From JAICLK01 sp963810525 (GTDB lineage Bacteria > Patescibacteriota > Saccharimonadia > Saccharimonadales > UBA4665): a stretch of 64,000 nt of DNA. Below are positions 36,379 to 46,990 of this stretch, piece after piece. The stretch spans positions 620,001 through 684,000 of the forward strand of contig CAWENB010000003.1 of assembly GCA_963810525.1 (NCBI GenBank). Reading direction: 5' to 3'. The notes under the pieces were generated by a model. It was given only the letters and a program-made list of their open reading frames with translations, had not been told where the DNA came from and did not search any database. A program made the position numbers and the translations under genes. Position 1 is the first letter of the stretch. Each line of letters opens with the position of its first letter.

Positions 36379-38694
36379 ATGTTTAAACCAAAACCGCGAA
36401 AACCGGTTATGTTGGCTTTTGCGTTCAAGCTATATTACGGCTTTGTGCGCAGGCTAGGTAGTGTCTTCAAGCAGATATTTGGCTTACGAGGCGTCTTTAA
36501 GACTGCCTTCCGGCAAAATCATCACTTGCGGATAGCTGCTATTGTTACCTTCAAGCAAGATTGTGTTTGGAAGGGTACTGCTGTTAGTGCCCGGAAGACA
36601 ATTGGCGCTCTGAATGGCATGCTGTTTGTGTGTCTTGTGAAGAGTAGCCTCTTGAAAGGTATTGCTGTTAATACCCGCAAATATGCTGGCAAACTGAAGA
36701 CCGTTGCCACTATTACCTCACTCTCCCTCAGCTTCGCCTTCGCCTACATCTTCGCCTTTACCCCCGCCCAGTCTTACGCCGCCACCAACAACACCCTTAA
36801 CTTCCAGGCCAGATTGGAAAACGCCAGTGGCAGTATCGCTCCGGATGGTAACTACAACGTCTCCTTCCACCTCTTCAATGCTTCATCATCCAGCGGCAGT
36901 ACCGACACCGGTTGTGGTACGGACAGTAATTGTCTGTGGAGTGAACAGTATACCTACAACAGCGGCGCCGGCAGCAGTGACGTCCGTATCCACGTGGCCA
37001 ACGGCTACCTGAGTGTCAATCTCGGCAGTAACACTGCCTTCCCGGGTACCATCAACTGGGCCCAGAACTTATACCTCACCATGGACATCGGCGGTACCAG
37101 CGGCAGCAGTGTCACCTGGGACGGGCAGATGAGCCCCCGCATCCAGCTGACGGGCGTACCGTATGCCTTCCAGGCGTACAGTGCCAGCCAGCTCCAGGAA
37201 CTGCAGGGAACCTACACAGACACGCTGCAGTTCATGACCGACACCACGCAGGCCAACACCATCACCCTGCCTGACTTAGGCGGCAGCTTTGGCCTGTTGG
37301 CACTGCAGTCCTCCTCCCCGGGCACCCAGCAGACCGGTAACTTCAATATCTCCGGGACGGGGTTGCTCAATACCCTTGATGCTACGGGGAGTGGTACGGC
37401 CAACACCCTGACCATTGGTGCCGCCAACGCCTCAACTACGGGTGGCGGCATCAATCTAGGGACCAACGTGACGACCGGTGCCGTAACTATTGGTGGTACC
37501 GGCACTACTGGTGCCATCACGCTCGGCCAAACCTCAACCGGCAACAATACCATCAACATTGGCGCTAGTGCCGGCAATACCTATACCCAGACGATTAATA
37601 TTGGGACGAGCACCACCAATGGCTCTACCAGCAACGTCAATATCGGTCCCGGCACCAGCGGCACGGCTACCGGTACTACCACCATTGCCCAAAATGCCGT
37701 CATTGGCAGTAAAGCCGGCACCACCCTCACCGTCGGCCAGAACAACGTTCCCAACGCCAAGCTCAACGTCAACACTGGCAGTACGGTCGCCTTTAGGGCC
37801 TACCAGGCCGGCACCTATGATGTCGGCCAGTTCGCTGAGACCGGCACCGGTGTCGGTACGGTGACCACCAATGGTACGACTACCGTGACCGGCAGCAGTA
37901 CCCAGTTCACCCAGTACTTCCAGGTCGGTGATGTCATCCAGATCGGCAGCGTGCTGGCGACGGTAACCGCCATCTCGAGCGACACCAGCCTGACCACCTC
38001 GGTCAGCTTCGGCAGTGCCTCCGGCCAGACCTACTACCGCGGGGTAGTCGGAGCCGGTACGGTCACGACCTACGGCACGACCGCGATCGTCGGTAGCGGC
38101 ACGAGCTTTACGACTACCTTCCAGCCAGGTGACAGTATCATGATCAATGGTGAATCAAACATCGGCACCATCGCTAGTATTACCGACAATACCCACTTGA
38201 CGCTCTACAGTGCGGCGGCCACTTCGGCTTCAGGCCTCTCCTACGCCCGCTACGGCTACGACCGCTTGGACATCAAGGCCAATGGCAATGTCGGTATCGG
38301 TACCAATAACTCATCGGCCGCCTTAATGATCCAGCCGACGGGGGTGGGTCAGACCGGGTTGCTGTTGCAGGCTGCCAATGGACAGACGGCTACGACTGCA
38401 CTCGTGAATGTGACCGACAGCAGCAGCAATGGCAGTAATACCTTACTGGGCGTTAATGTGAACAGCAGTAGCAGCGGCGGTACGGTCAACGTCGGCTACA
38501 CCGGCAGCAGTGCGGTCAGCTCCACGGCCAATATTGGTACCGGCTACGGTGCCGCCCAGACCGTAAACATCGGCAACGGTGCTATCTCTTCCGGAAACAC
38601 CAATGTCAACATCGGCAATGGCAGTGTTACCGGTACCGGTGCCGAGGTTGTGGCAATCGGTACGACGAGCGGATCGAATAGTACCACGACCATC
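36247..38694 (+). repeat. Duplicated block A, copy in giant gene 2
   Basis: 2448 bp matching 55248-57695 at a constant offset of 19001. The only difference I saw is C36274 versus T55275, inside the leader stem, where it changes a C-G pair to T-G and keeps the pairing. The block covers most of the promoter, the leader, the export module and the first stalk. Confidence 0.88.
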
Positions 38695-41600
38695 AACGGC
38701 GGTTCCGGTGCCAGCGCTATATCCGTTCAGGCTGCGAGCACGGGTACGATTAACATCGGCAACGCTGCCGTTGCCAATACGGTAGACATTGGTGCCGTCA
38801 GTAACGACGAAGCTACTACGGTGAACGTTAATACCAAGACCGGCGGCAGTGCCGCTAAGCTAACGAACATCGGCAGTACGGATGGCAGTTCGGCTACGAA
38901 CGTATACGCTGGCTCAGGCAACATCTTGCTTGAGACTAACAATGGCTCCGGCGGTACGACAGTTAAGAGCATAACCAGTAACTCCACTACCGCCTTCCAA
39001 GTGCAGAACTCCAACAGTACAAACGCTTTGACAGTCGACACGACAACAACGAACCTCATAACCAACCCGAGCTTTGAGTCGGGCCTAACCGGATGGACGC
39101 ATACCGGTACCGGGTCGGGTGATTCCCAGAATACCACCGCTTCCTTAAGCTATGACGGCCCCGATAGCCTGCAAGTAACGTCCGGCACTACCGCCAATGG
39201 CGGTGCCCAGGTGACCGGCTTCACTGCCGCACCGAGCGGTGCCGGCACCTGGACGCTGAGCTTCTACGCGGAAGCACAGACTATCGCTAATTCCTTCGCC
39301 GACCTGGCCGTGACGATCAACGGCATGACGCTCTCGACCGGTTGTACGTTGAATTCCAACAAAGTCAGCGTCAACGGCTTCCAGCGCTACTGGTGCACCT
39401 TCACGGCCTCCAGCGGTACCATGACGTCGATCAACATTGGTGAATCCGGCACGACTTCGCACGTCTTCTATGTTGATGCCGTGCAGCTTACCAACACGAC
39501 GGGGCAGGTAGGTTACGGGGCAGGTAATGTCCAGGTCGGCGGTATTGTTAATTCACCGGTCACCATTGCTTCGACATCAAATGCCGTAAATACCTTGAAC
39601 ATCCAGAACACTAACGGCATGAACATTTTTAATGTCGACACCAGTGACAACAATAACCTCTTGCCGAACCCGGATTTCGAGAGCGGTTTGGCTGGCGGTT
39701 CCGGCACCGGCTGGACAGGAGTCGGCGGTTCGACCACACTGACGCGTGATGCGACCCAGTCGTACAGCGGTACGGCAGCCGCCCAGGTAGCCATATCCAC
39801 GGCAACAACCGGCGGGCTTAAGTACAACTTAAACCCCGTGCTCACCGCCGCGTCTACGACCTACACGGTATCCTGGTACTCACTACTTATCTCCGGCACG
39901 GCACCGACCTTCCAGGTGACATACTCACCTGATGGCTCGGCTACGAATACGTGCACCGTATCCGGCCAGACCGGACCGGTCACCGGCGGCTGGGAGCGGT
40001 ACTCATGCTCAGTCAGTAGTGCCACGACACCGACTACCAGCGGCTACATTCAAATTGCCCAGACCAACTCCAACAGCTCAACCTGGGATGTTGATGCCGT
40101 CCAGCTGGAGCAGGCTGGTGCGGCTACGGATTACAATTCCGGTAACTTTATCCTGAACGGCTCGGTCATCTCACCCTTGACCTTACAGAATACTTCCAAC
40201 TCCACCACTGCCTTCCAGGTCCAGAACTCTGCCGGTACAAACCTAATCGGCGTCGACACGACGAACGGCATCGTCAACATCGGTTCAGTAGGCAGCTCGA
40301 CGCTTGCCTCAACGCTCAACCTGGCAACTTCGAGCGGTGCCGCCCAGACCGTAAACATCGGCAACGGTGCTATCTCTTCCGGAAACACCAATGTCAACAT
40401 CGGCAATGGCAGTGTTACCGGTACCGGTGCCGAGGTTGTGGCAATCGGTACGACGAGCGGATCGAATAGCACCACCACCATCCAAGGTGGAAACGGCACT
40501 GGCGCAGTCGGCATCCAAGCGGCCAGCGGCGGTATCATATCCATCGGTACGAACGCCACCAATCCGGTCAATATCGGCTACTCGGTCGCACCGACGTACG
40601 TCAATGAAGCACACAGCAATGGTTCAGGTGTACATACTTTAAGCTTTACGCCAACCAACATCGGTGATCTCGTGATTCTGGCAACAAAGGGTAACCTTAA
40701 CAATAGAATAGTAAGCGTGAGCGGCGGCGACGTAACTACTTGGCACCTTGTGACTTACAACGATGGCGTGCTTCACGAAGAGATTTGGGAAGGTGTAGCC
40801 ACGAGTACTACCGGTGGCGCCACCATAACGGCGAACTACAGTACAAGCTGTAGTGTCGGCGGGAGTGGTTGTGAGATGGTAGCGCAGGAGTTCTCGTCCA
40901 CGCTTGGTGCCAGCACCAACTGGAACGTTACTACCGCCGGACAACAAACTAATTCGGCTTCTTTGACCTTAACCTATCCATCGCTTACTGCCAGCGAGAA
41001 CGGCGGCCTATACTGGGGATACGGCTATACGAACGGCACCGGTGCCGCCGGAAGCACGCCCGGCTTCAGCTATTGGCCAATTCCGACCACTACCAACGTT
41101 GTTGCGTACGACCCGACTATGGTTAAGGGCACAACTTACAGCCCGACGGCCGTAGCAAATACTGGTACAACTGTAACCTCTGACGCCGTCGCCGCCATCA
41201 TCACCGCTACGAGCAGTAGCGTCAATATCGATGGTGCTACCTCACTCGAAGGCCCGGTAACCTCGCCGCTCATGGTGAATAGCGGCAGCAACCTGACGAA
41301 CGCCTTCCAGGTGCAGAACGCCTCGGGCGTCAGTAATTTCAATGTCGACACCGTTCACAACCAGGTCTCGATCGGTTCCGGCGCTGTCACTACCACGCCG
41401 AACTATCTCTACTTGCCGGATATCAGTAACAACGCCAGCGGCAATGCCGCGATTACCGGCCAATGGCAAAGCTCCAACAACTGGGGAATCGGTTCGAACA
41501 GCAATACGGGCGACAGCATACTCCACCTGGGTATAGTCACGTCCGGCACCAATACCTGGAGCACCACACAAAATCTTAACCTGCTCGTAGCCGGTACCGA

Positions 41601-44600
41601 GGAGGTGCAGCCGACAACCGGTAACGATTCCGCGACCGCGCTACAGGTCAAGAATGCCGACGGTGAATCGGTGCTCCAGACCGGTACGCTGCAAACGGTG
41701 AACAGCATTACCAACTACATTGCCGATTCGGAGTTCGCACTCGGCAGCGGCAGTTGTCCGCTCACCGACTGGAGCGTGGTGGCGAGTGCGACCTGCTCCC
41801 AGAACACAACGGCTTCAGACAGCTACAATGGCGGCACGTCGCTGCTGCTCAACACTACGGCGACGGCCGGCGACGGTGTTACGACCACGCATTTCACTAC
41901 CGCGCCTCCCACGACGAGTGGCGGGTATTACACGGTGTCGTTCTACGCGATGCAAACCAGCGGCACACCGCTGTCCGGCCTCAACCTGACAGCAGCGGCA
42001 ACCTCTGGTGCTGGCAACCCCAGTAACACGTGTACCATTGACGGCCAGGCGGCGAATACATTGAATGCAAGCGGCTTCGAGCGCGTGGTTTGTACCATCG
42101 GGAACTTTACGGGCGTCAGCACGATTGCGACGCTAAAGATCATAACTTCCGGCACGGTGACGGCCGACACCACATACATCAGCGACGTCCAGCTGCAATC
42201 GGCGGGTTCGTCGAGTGCCGGTGCGTTGTCGGCTCCGCTGGTAGGCCAGCTCCAGCTGCGCGGAGTGGTGTCTACTCCGGTAGCGCTGCAAAACTCAGCC
42301 AACTCCAGCACCGCCCTCCAGGTACAAAACTCCACCGGTTCGACCATCTTTAACGTCAACACCAACAACGTCAACATCAACACTTCAACCGCGGGCGTTA
42401 CTGGCGTCAGCAGCTCAGCGCCCACGAACGTTACTGCAGTTCTGCAGCAATCTAACTCAACCAACCCCCTGAACAGCCAAACCTATACTATTAATACTGG
42501 TGATCGTGCGAAGGGCGACGTAATAATCGTGTCCATTGCCTTAGCATCGTCTTCTGTAGGGTTAGATCCCACTACTCCCATAACGGGCGGAGGCGTCAGC
42601 AACTGGGTGAAAGTCAACACCAATGTGTATGGTGGCTTCAACGGCGTCGGCGCCACCGTCGTCATGTACGAAGGTACCGTAACTACCGTCGGCGGCACCA
42701 CCGCTACCGTGAAGTTTAACACTGCCAACCCGAATTGCTGGGTCGAGCTCATAAGCCAGGAGTTTACGGCCGGCCTGGGCGCCAATACCGTCTGGGGTGT
42801 CACGGCTTCCGGCACGGCTACGAATACCGACTCCAGCACGACCGTTCCGTTCCCGACGCTGACCTCCGGCAGCACCGGCAGCGGTGTGTATTACGGTTAC
42901 AGTTACATCACCCAAACCACGCGGGTTGACCCGGGTACTACCGGCTTCCATTGGTTCGGCACCCCGCTTAACAGTAATACGGTCGGGTACAACACGGCGC
43001 TCACCCCCAATACCAGCTACTCGCCTTCGACCCTGGCGCCCAGTAACACCTATGCCGACTCGATCGGGGTGATCTTGACGCCGACCGTCGACAACAGCGT
43101 GGGGATAAATGGCGCCACGCTCGTGAGCGGGGCGGCATCATCCGCAGCCTTCCAAGTCCAAAACGCCAATGGATCTGCCGACTTCAACGTCGATACCGCC
43201 AACAACGCCGTCAGCGTGCTCACCGGTAACACCGGGGACCTTTCGCCGTGGCAGTACAGCTCCGACAGCACTGGTAACAACTCTGGCCTCGGCCAAAACG
43301 TGGCCGTGACGGCCAACGGCTACGTGTATGACATGACCGGCTGGGACGCCAATATGATCGATGGCAAAGTCTACTACGGCAAGGTGATGAGTAATGGCCA
43401 GATCGAGCATATGGGACCAACTACTACTTCAGCCGCGCTGGTAATGGACCAGGGGGCCGTGGTGGTAAACGGTTACGTCTACCAATTGGGCGGGGCCACT
43501 AATGGCACCGGTACGGCGACCGTGAGTACTGTGCAGTATGCTCAAATAAACCCGGACGGCACGCTCGGTACCTGGCATACGAACGCGGCTGCCTTGCCCA
43601 CAGGCGGCAATGGTGTCGCTGGTGCGGCGGTCGTGGCAGCCAACGGCTATATCTACGTCATGGGTGGCTACTACAATACCACCATGTCATCAGCCGTCTA
43701 CTATGGGAAGGTGAATGCCGATGGCTCTGTCTCGAACTGGACCACTTCGGCCAATTCAGAACCGACGGCACTTCGATTCGCATCGGCGGTATACGTCAAT
43801 GGCAACATCCTCCTCATGGGCGGCACTACCGGTAGCGGCAGCTCGGTGGCGACGACTTACACGGCCTCTGTCAACGCCACGACCGGCGCAAACGGGGCTT
43901 TCAGCACCACTGGCAATGGCACGATGCCAGGCAGCGTCGGCGTCGCGTACGCTACCGCAAGCGTCGTCAACGGGTATGTCTATCTAGTTGGGGGAGCCAC
44001 AAATGATGCGGGGGCCTCACCATGGTATTCGCCGGTGAATACCGTGTACTACGGGCAGATAAACTCCGCTGGTAATATTCCGACCTGGCACACTTCGAGC
44101 CAGACGCTTCCCCAGGCCGCGATGTGGCAGGGCGGCGTAACGCTCAACGGGTACCTGTATATAATTGGGGGCTACTATACACCCGGTGCCAGTCCCGGCA
44201 TATCTGCAAACATCTTTTATGCCAGTACGGCCCGTCTGCTGGTGAACGGTTCGCTTGACCTGGTCGGAGCGACGGGCAGTGATTTGTCCAGCGGCGGCGA
44301 CCAGAGCAGTGGCAGTTCCGGGGGTATGCTAACCGCCGGTGATACGAACATCGTGGGCAGTTTGCAGGTGGCGGGACAGGCTAGCTTTAATGACGGAGTG
44401 GCGATTAATGGAAGTTTGAATGCCTCTGCGCAGGCGATAATTGGCAACAACCTGACGGTGGGCGGCTCTACTTTCCAGTTCACGAATGGTCTCGACCATA
44501 CCATAAATATCGCCCAGGCAAGCAGCGGTGCCGGCAACAATCTCAATATTGCGGGCGGCGCGGCTGCGACCGGAAGCGGCAACAATGGCGGCAATCTTGT

Positions 44601-46863
44601 CCTGAATGGTGGGGCAGGCGACGGCAGTGGCTCGACAGGTGATGTCATTATTACTACACCAACCTACCAGACTGCCAGCACGCAAAACTGCGGAGTTAAC
44701 TGTACGATTACTCTAGCGAACGTCAATAGCAATGGAGCGGTCGTTGTTAATGCTACTGCGTTGAGTCTATCGATTGTGCTGCCTAGCCCGACTAATACAA
44801 CCGCCGGCAAAGTGGTCTATGTGACGGCGGCTAATGGTTCTGATGATTTCACACTTGTGGCTAATCAGGGTGATGGTACGGGCATAGAGCAAGACATTGC
44901 AATGCGCCAGAACACTACAGCGACCATGATCTGGGGTGGTACCTACTGGACTGCCGCAGGTGCGTCCAGTTCGACTACTTTGCAATCCGCTTACAACAAT
45001 ACGCTTACCAGCGCCGGTGGCGCAGAGTTGGTGGTGAGTGAGAGCACTAACCACGATGGCCTGACGATTCGTGATAGCGCCACCAACCCCGTTAGCGGTA
45101 CCGGCAACGGCACGCTGCTCGAAGTACAAAACGCTTCGGCTAACGAACTATTCTCGGTAAACAACGATGTGACTGAATACTCAAGCGATGGTGGCGCAGA
45201 AACGCAAGGTGTTTCGGGAAGTACGTTCCCATCGAGCACCTGGGCATTGAGTGGTAACCCTAGCGTGTCGGTCAGTCGCTACACTACGGCAGGTTCCGAC
45301 ATTGAGACCGGTCAGGCTTCGGTTGCGGTCACGACCACAGCCCACGCAAGTGACGGTGTCGCAAACACGCTAGGTTCCACGTTGACGGCAAATCTGCAGT
45401 ATAACGTGTCGTTTACGGCACGCCTGGCAAGCGGAAGCAGTACGTTCTCCACCATGAACGTCTACTACTCAGTTAACGGTACTTTGCAGTCGGTCGCCTG
45501 TACGACTGGCGAAACCATTGCCGCCAGCGTTTGGACAAAAGTAAATTGCTCGTTCATTGCACCTTCAAGTGGCGAGACGTCGAGCAATGCAATCCTGATC
45601 CTGCAGAGTGATGCTACTGTACGTACCTTCTACATCGACAACCTGAGCGTGACAGTTGCGGCCAGTCAAAACTACGCGACCGACGGCGGCGTGGACAACG
45701 CCGGTAGCTTCAGCACCAATTGGCCCGGTGTCGGAGTAATTTCATCTCGAAGTACGACTTATGGTGAGGCCGCAAGTGATAGCGCCCAGGTGACGACTAC
45801 CGCACCTAATCAGGGTGTAAAGAACCTGTTATCGATTAATCCGTTGGCGAATACGCTGTATCAGATAACCGTGTACGCTTCAGCAAGTAGCAGCTTCAGT
45901 GCGTTCAACGTTCAATACTCGCCGAATAACGGTACGACCTTCAAATCTTGCGCCGATTACAATACCCAAACTATATCGTCACCGCAATCGGCATTTACAG
46001 AAGTTACATGCTACATACAAACTGATGGCACGGCCGTTACGACACCATACGTCTACTTTACGCAAACCGACGCTACCGGACGCACCATTAACGTCGATAG
46101 CTTCTCGATGACAGTTGCCAGCAATACTGTTGCAAATGTCCAGATCGGTGGCGGTGTGAGCGGTGGCGAGCTTACGTTGTTCACGCTTGACAGCGCGGCC
46201 AGCGCACCGATTGCGGCCAACGACGAATCGCTGCTCGGTTCGATGTACTACGACACCACGCTCGGCAAGCTGCAGTGCTACGAAAGTGACGGCTGGGGTG
46301 CCTGTGGTTCCTCGCCGGACACTATCGTGACGCTGTCGCCAGAGTACACGAACGCTGTCATGCATGGCCCAAGCGGGGGCACGGCCGGTGTCGGTACCAT
46401 GACATCCGACTTCTGTTCCGACACATTAAATATTAACAACGGCACCAGCGGCCAGCCGACCATCTGTCGCACCAACGAAACCCGCAACTTCTATAAGTGG
46501 ACATCGCCGCAAGCAACTGCGCAAACCTACGCTATCTACGTGACGTACCAACTGCCGCAGACCTTCAAGGCCTTCGCGTCCGGCCAAACCTCGCTCGCCG
46601 GTTTCACGGATAGTTCAAATTCATCGGTTTCCTATAAGGTATACGACGATTCCACAAGCGGATTGACGGCTTGCGGCACGGCAGTATCCGTTGCGACCGG
46701 CGCGTTATCGTCTTGGCAAACCGCAACAGCAACTGGCACCGCTGACCCGTCTACCTGCGGCTTTAATGCGGGCGACAGCATCCTGTTCGAAATCGATGTG
46801 ACCGCGAGCAGTAATGCCAATGCCTATGTCGGCAACCTGAACTTCACCTTCAGCAACCAGTAG
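36379..46863 (+). CDS. Giant modular tail-fibre-like surface protein 2 (3494 aa)
   Basis: Same design as protein 1. The pre-signal extension is 42 residues longer (residues 1-111), then a hydrophobic core and AQSYA ending at residue 134. The constant N-terminal fibre-like domain and GTTGxITLG/TINIG stalk repeats follow. The middle carries two jelly-roll modules like CBM4/9 (NLITNPSFESGLTGW, about 891-1040; NLLPNPDFESGL, about 1090-1250), two related beta-sandwich domains of unknown type, a third CBM-like module (about 1775-1940) and a kelch-type propeller (about 2290-2615). Two more CBM-like modules and a phage-fibre LGSMYYDTTLGKLQCYE motif precede the unique tail. Probably an exported adhesin that binds glycans. 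No obvious cell-wall anchor. It is followed by a separate kelch/glycine-rich giant gene. Confidence 0.8.
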   Translation: MFKPKPRKPVMLAFAFKLYYGFVRRLGSVFKQIFGLRGVFKTAFRQNHHLRIAAIVTFKQDCVWKGTAVSARKTIGALNGMLFVCLVKSSLLKGIAVNTRKYAGKLKTVATITSLSLSFAFAYIFAFTPAQSYAATNNTLNFQARLENASGSIAPDGNYNVSFHLFNASSSSGSTDTGCGTDSNCLWSEQYTYNSGAGSSDVRIHVANGYLSVNLGSNTAFPGTINWAQNLYLTMDIGGTSGSSVTWDGQMSPRIQLTGVPYAFQAYSASQLQELQGTYTDTLQFMTDTTQANTITLPDLGGSFGLLALQSSSPGTQQTGNFNISGTGLLNTLDATGSGTANTLTIGAANASTTGGGINLGTNVTTGAVTIGGTGTTGAITLGQTSTGNNTINIGASAGNTYTQTINIGTSTTNGSTSNVNIGPGTSGTATGTTTIAQNAVIGSKAGTTLTVGQNNVPNAKLNVNTGSTVAFRAYQAGTYDVGQFAETGTGVGTVTTNGTTTVTGSSTQFTQYFQVGDVIQIGSVLATVTAISSDTSLTTSVSFGSASGQTYYRGVVGAGTVTTYGTTAIVGSGTSFTTTFQPGDSIMINGESNIGTIASITDNTHLTLYSAAATSASGLSYARYGYDRLDIKANGNVGIGTNNSSAALMIQPTGVGQTGLLLQAANGQTATTALVNVTDSSSNGSNTLLGVNVNSSSSGGTVNVGYTGSSAVSSTANIGTGYGAAQTVNIGNGAISSGNTNVNIGNGSVTGTGAEVVAIGTTSGSNSTTTINGGSGASAISVQAASTGTINIGNAAVANTVDIGAVSNDEATTVNVNTKTGGSAAKLTNIGSTDGSSATNVYAGSGNILLETNNGSGGTTVKSITSNSTTAFQVQNSNSTNALTVDTTTTNLITNPSFESGLTGWTHTGTGSGDSQNTTASLSYDGPDSLQVTSGTTANGGAQVTGFTAAPSGAGTWTLSFYAEAQTIANSFADLAVTINGMTLSTGCTLNSNKVSVNGFQRYWCTFTASSGTMTSINIGESGTTSHVFYVDAVQLTNTTGQVGYGAGNVQVGGIVNSPVTIASTSNAVNTLNIQNTNGMNIFNVDTSDNNNLLPNPDFESGLAGGSGTGWTGVGGSTTLTRDATQSYSGTAAAQVAISTATTGGLKYNLNPVLTAASTTYTVSWYSLLISGTAPTFQVTYSPDGSATNTCTVSGQTGPVTGGWERYSCSVSSATTPTTSGYIQIAQTNSNSSTWDVDAVQLEQAGAATDYNSGNFILNGSVISPLTLQNTSNSTTAFQVQNSAGTNLIGVDTTNGIVNIGSVGSSTLASTLNLATSSGAAQTVNIGNGAISSGNTNVNIGNGSVTGTGAEVVAIGTTSGSNSTTTIQGGNGTGAVGIQAASGGIISIGTNATNPVNIGYSVAPTYVNEAHSNGSGVHTLSFTPTNIGDLVILATKGNLNNRIVSVSGGDVTTWHLVTYNDGVLHEEIWEGVATSTTGGATITANYSTSCSVGGSGCEMVAQEFSSTLGASTNWNVTTAGQQTNSASLTLTYPSLTASENGGLYWGYGYTNGTGAAGSTPGFSYWPIPTTTNVVAYDPTMVKGTTYSPTAVANTGTTVTSDAVAAIITATSSSVNIDGATSLEGPVTSPLMVNSGSNLTNAFQVQNASGVSNFNVDTVHNQVSIGSGAVTTTPNYLYLPDISNNASGNAAITGQWQSSNNWGIGSNSNTGDSILHLGIVTSGTNTWSTTQNLNLLVAGTEEVQPTTGNDSATALQVKNADGESVLQTGTLQTVNSITNYIADSEFALGSGSCPLTDWSVVASATCSQNTTASDSYNGGTSLLLNTTATAGDGVTTTHFTTAPPTTSGGYYTVSFYAMQTSGTPLSGLNLTAAATSGAGNPSNTCTIDGQAANTLNASGFERVVCTIGNFTGVSTIATLKIITSGTVTADTTYISDVQLQSAGSSSAGALSAPLVGQLQLRGVVSTPVALQNSANSSTALQVQNSTGSTIFNVNTNNVNINTSTAGVTGVSSSAPTNVTAVLQQSNSTNPLNSQTYTINTGDRAKGDVIIVSIALASSSVGLDPTTPITGGGVSNWVKVNTNVYGGFNGVGATVVMYEGTVTTVGGTTATVKFNTANPNCWVELISQEFTAGLGANTVWGVTASGTATNTDSSTTVPFPTLTSGSTGSGVYYGYSYITQTTRVDPGTTGFHWFGTPLNSNTVGYNTALTPNTSYSPSTLAPSNTYADSIGVILTPTVDNSVGINGATLVSGAASSAAFQVQNANGSADFNVDTANNAVSVLTGNTGDLSPWQYSSDSTGNNSGLGQNVAVTANGYVYDMTGWDANMIDGKVYYGKVMSNGQIEHMGPTTTSAALVMDQGAVVVNGYVYQLGGATNGTGTATVSTVQYAQINPDGTLGTWHTNAAALPTGGNGVAGAAVVAANGYIYVMGGYYNTTMSSAVYYGKVNADGSVSNWTTSANSEPTALRFASAVYVNGNILLMGGTTGSGSSVATTYTASVNATTGANGAFSTTGNGTMPGSVGVAYATASVVNGYVYLVGGATNDAGASPWYSPVNTVYYGQINSAGNIPTWHTSSQTLPQAAMWQGGVTLNGYLYIIGGYYTPGASPGISANIFYASTARLLVNGSLDLVGATGSDLSSGGDQSSGSSGGMLTAGDTNIVGSLQVAGQASFNDGVAINGSLNASAQAIIGNNLTVGGSTFQFTNGLDHTINIAQASSGAGNNLNIAGGAAATGSGNNGGNLVLNGGAGDGSGSTGDVIITTPTYQTASTQNCGVNCTITLANVNSNGAVVVNATALSLSIVLPSPTNTTAGKVVYVTAANGSDDFTLVANQGDGTGIEQDIAMRQNTTATMIWGGTYWTAAGASSSTTLQSAYNNTLTSAGGAELVVSESTNHDGLTIRDSATNPVSGTGNGTLLEVQNASANELFSVNNDVTEYSSDGGAETQGVSGSTFPSSTWALSGNPSVSVSRYTTAGSDIETGQASVAVTTTAHASDGVANTLGSTLTANLQYNVSFTARLASGSSTFSTMNVYYSVNGTLQSVACTTGETIAASVWTKVNCSFIAPSSGETSSNAILILQSDATVRTFYIDNLSVTVAASQNYATDGGVDNAGSFSTNWPGVGVISSRSTTYGEAASDSAQVTTTAPNQGVKNLLSINPLANTLYQITVYASASSSFSAFNVQYSPNNGTTFKSCADYNTQTISSPQSAFTEVTCYIQTDGTAVTTPYVYFTQTDATGRTINVDSFSMTVASNTVANVQIGGGVSGGELTLFTLDSAASAPIAANDESLLGSMYYDTTLGKLQCYESDGWGACGSSPDTIVTLSPEYTNAVMHGPSGGTAGVGTMTSDFCSDTLNINNGTSGQPTICRTNETRNFYKWTSPQATAQTYAIYVTYQLPQTFKAFASGQTSLAGFTDSSNSSVSYKVYDDSTSGLTACGTAVSVATGALSSWQTATATGTADPSTCGFNAGDSILFEIDVTASSNANAYVGNLNFTFSNQ
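38547..38681 (+). repeat. 135-bp recombination repeat, unit 1
   Basis: Identical to 40335-40469 (offset 1788 bp, 596 codons). The next 13 bp have two mismatches. Giant gene 3 has exactly the structure expected from a deletion between these two units. Confidence 0.9.
40335..40469 (+). repeat. 135-bp recombination repeat, unit 2
   Basis: Second copy of 38547-38681. The 1788 bp from unit to unit encode the first two CBM4/9-like modules of giant protein 2, which are missing from giant protein 3. Confidence 0.9.
40482..44372 (+). repeat. Duplicated block B, copy in giant gene 2
   Basis: 3891 bp matching 57695-61585 at a constant offset of 17213; I noticed no differences. It encodes the beta-sandwich, CBM-like and kelch modules. 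Downstream the two genes have unrelated C-termini. Confidence 0.87.
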
Positions 46864-46936
46864 CAATCGTCAGATCAGTCCGGCCTGAAGCTTGGCTTTA
46901 GGGGTGTTCAAGTTCTGCTGAAAGTGCCAACGGTTA

Positions 46937-46945
46937 TGGTAAAAT
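46937..46945 (+). promoter_or_regulatory. Extended -10 promoter of the kelch/glycine-rich gene
   Basis: TGG followed by TAAAAT (46940-46945) in the 127-bp gap after giant gene 2. The TGn extension may compensate for the lack of a good -35. Confidence 0.4.
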
Positions 46946-46990
46946 GTTAAACATCAGTAGAGGGATGCACTAGGACTTAAGGCTCAGGGG

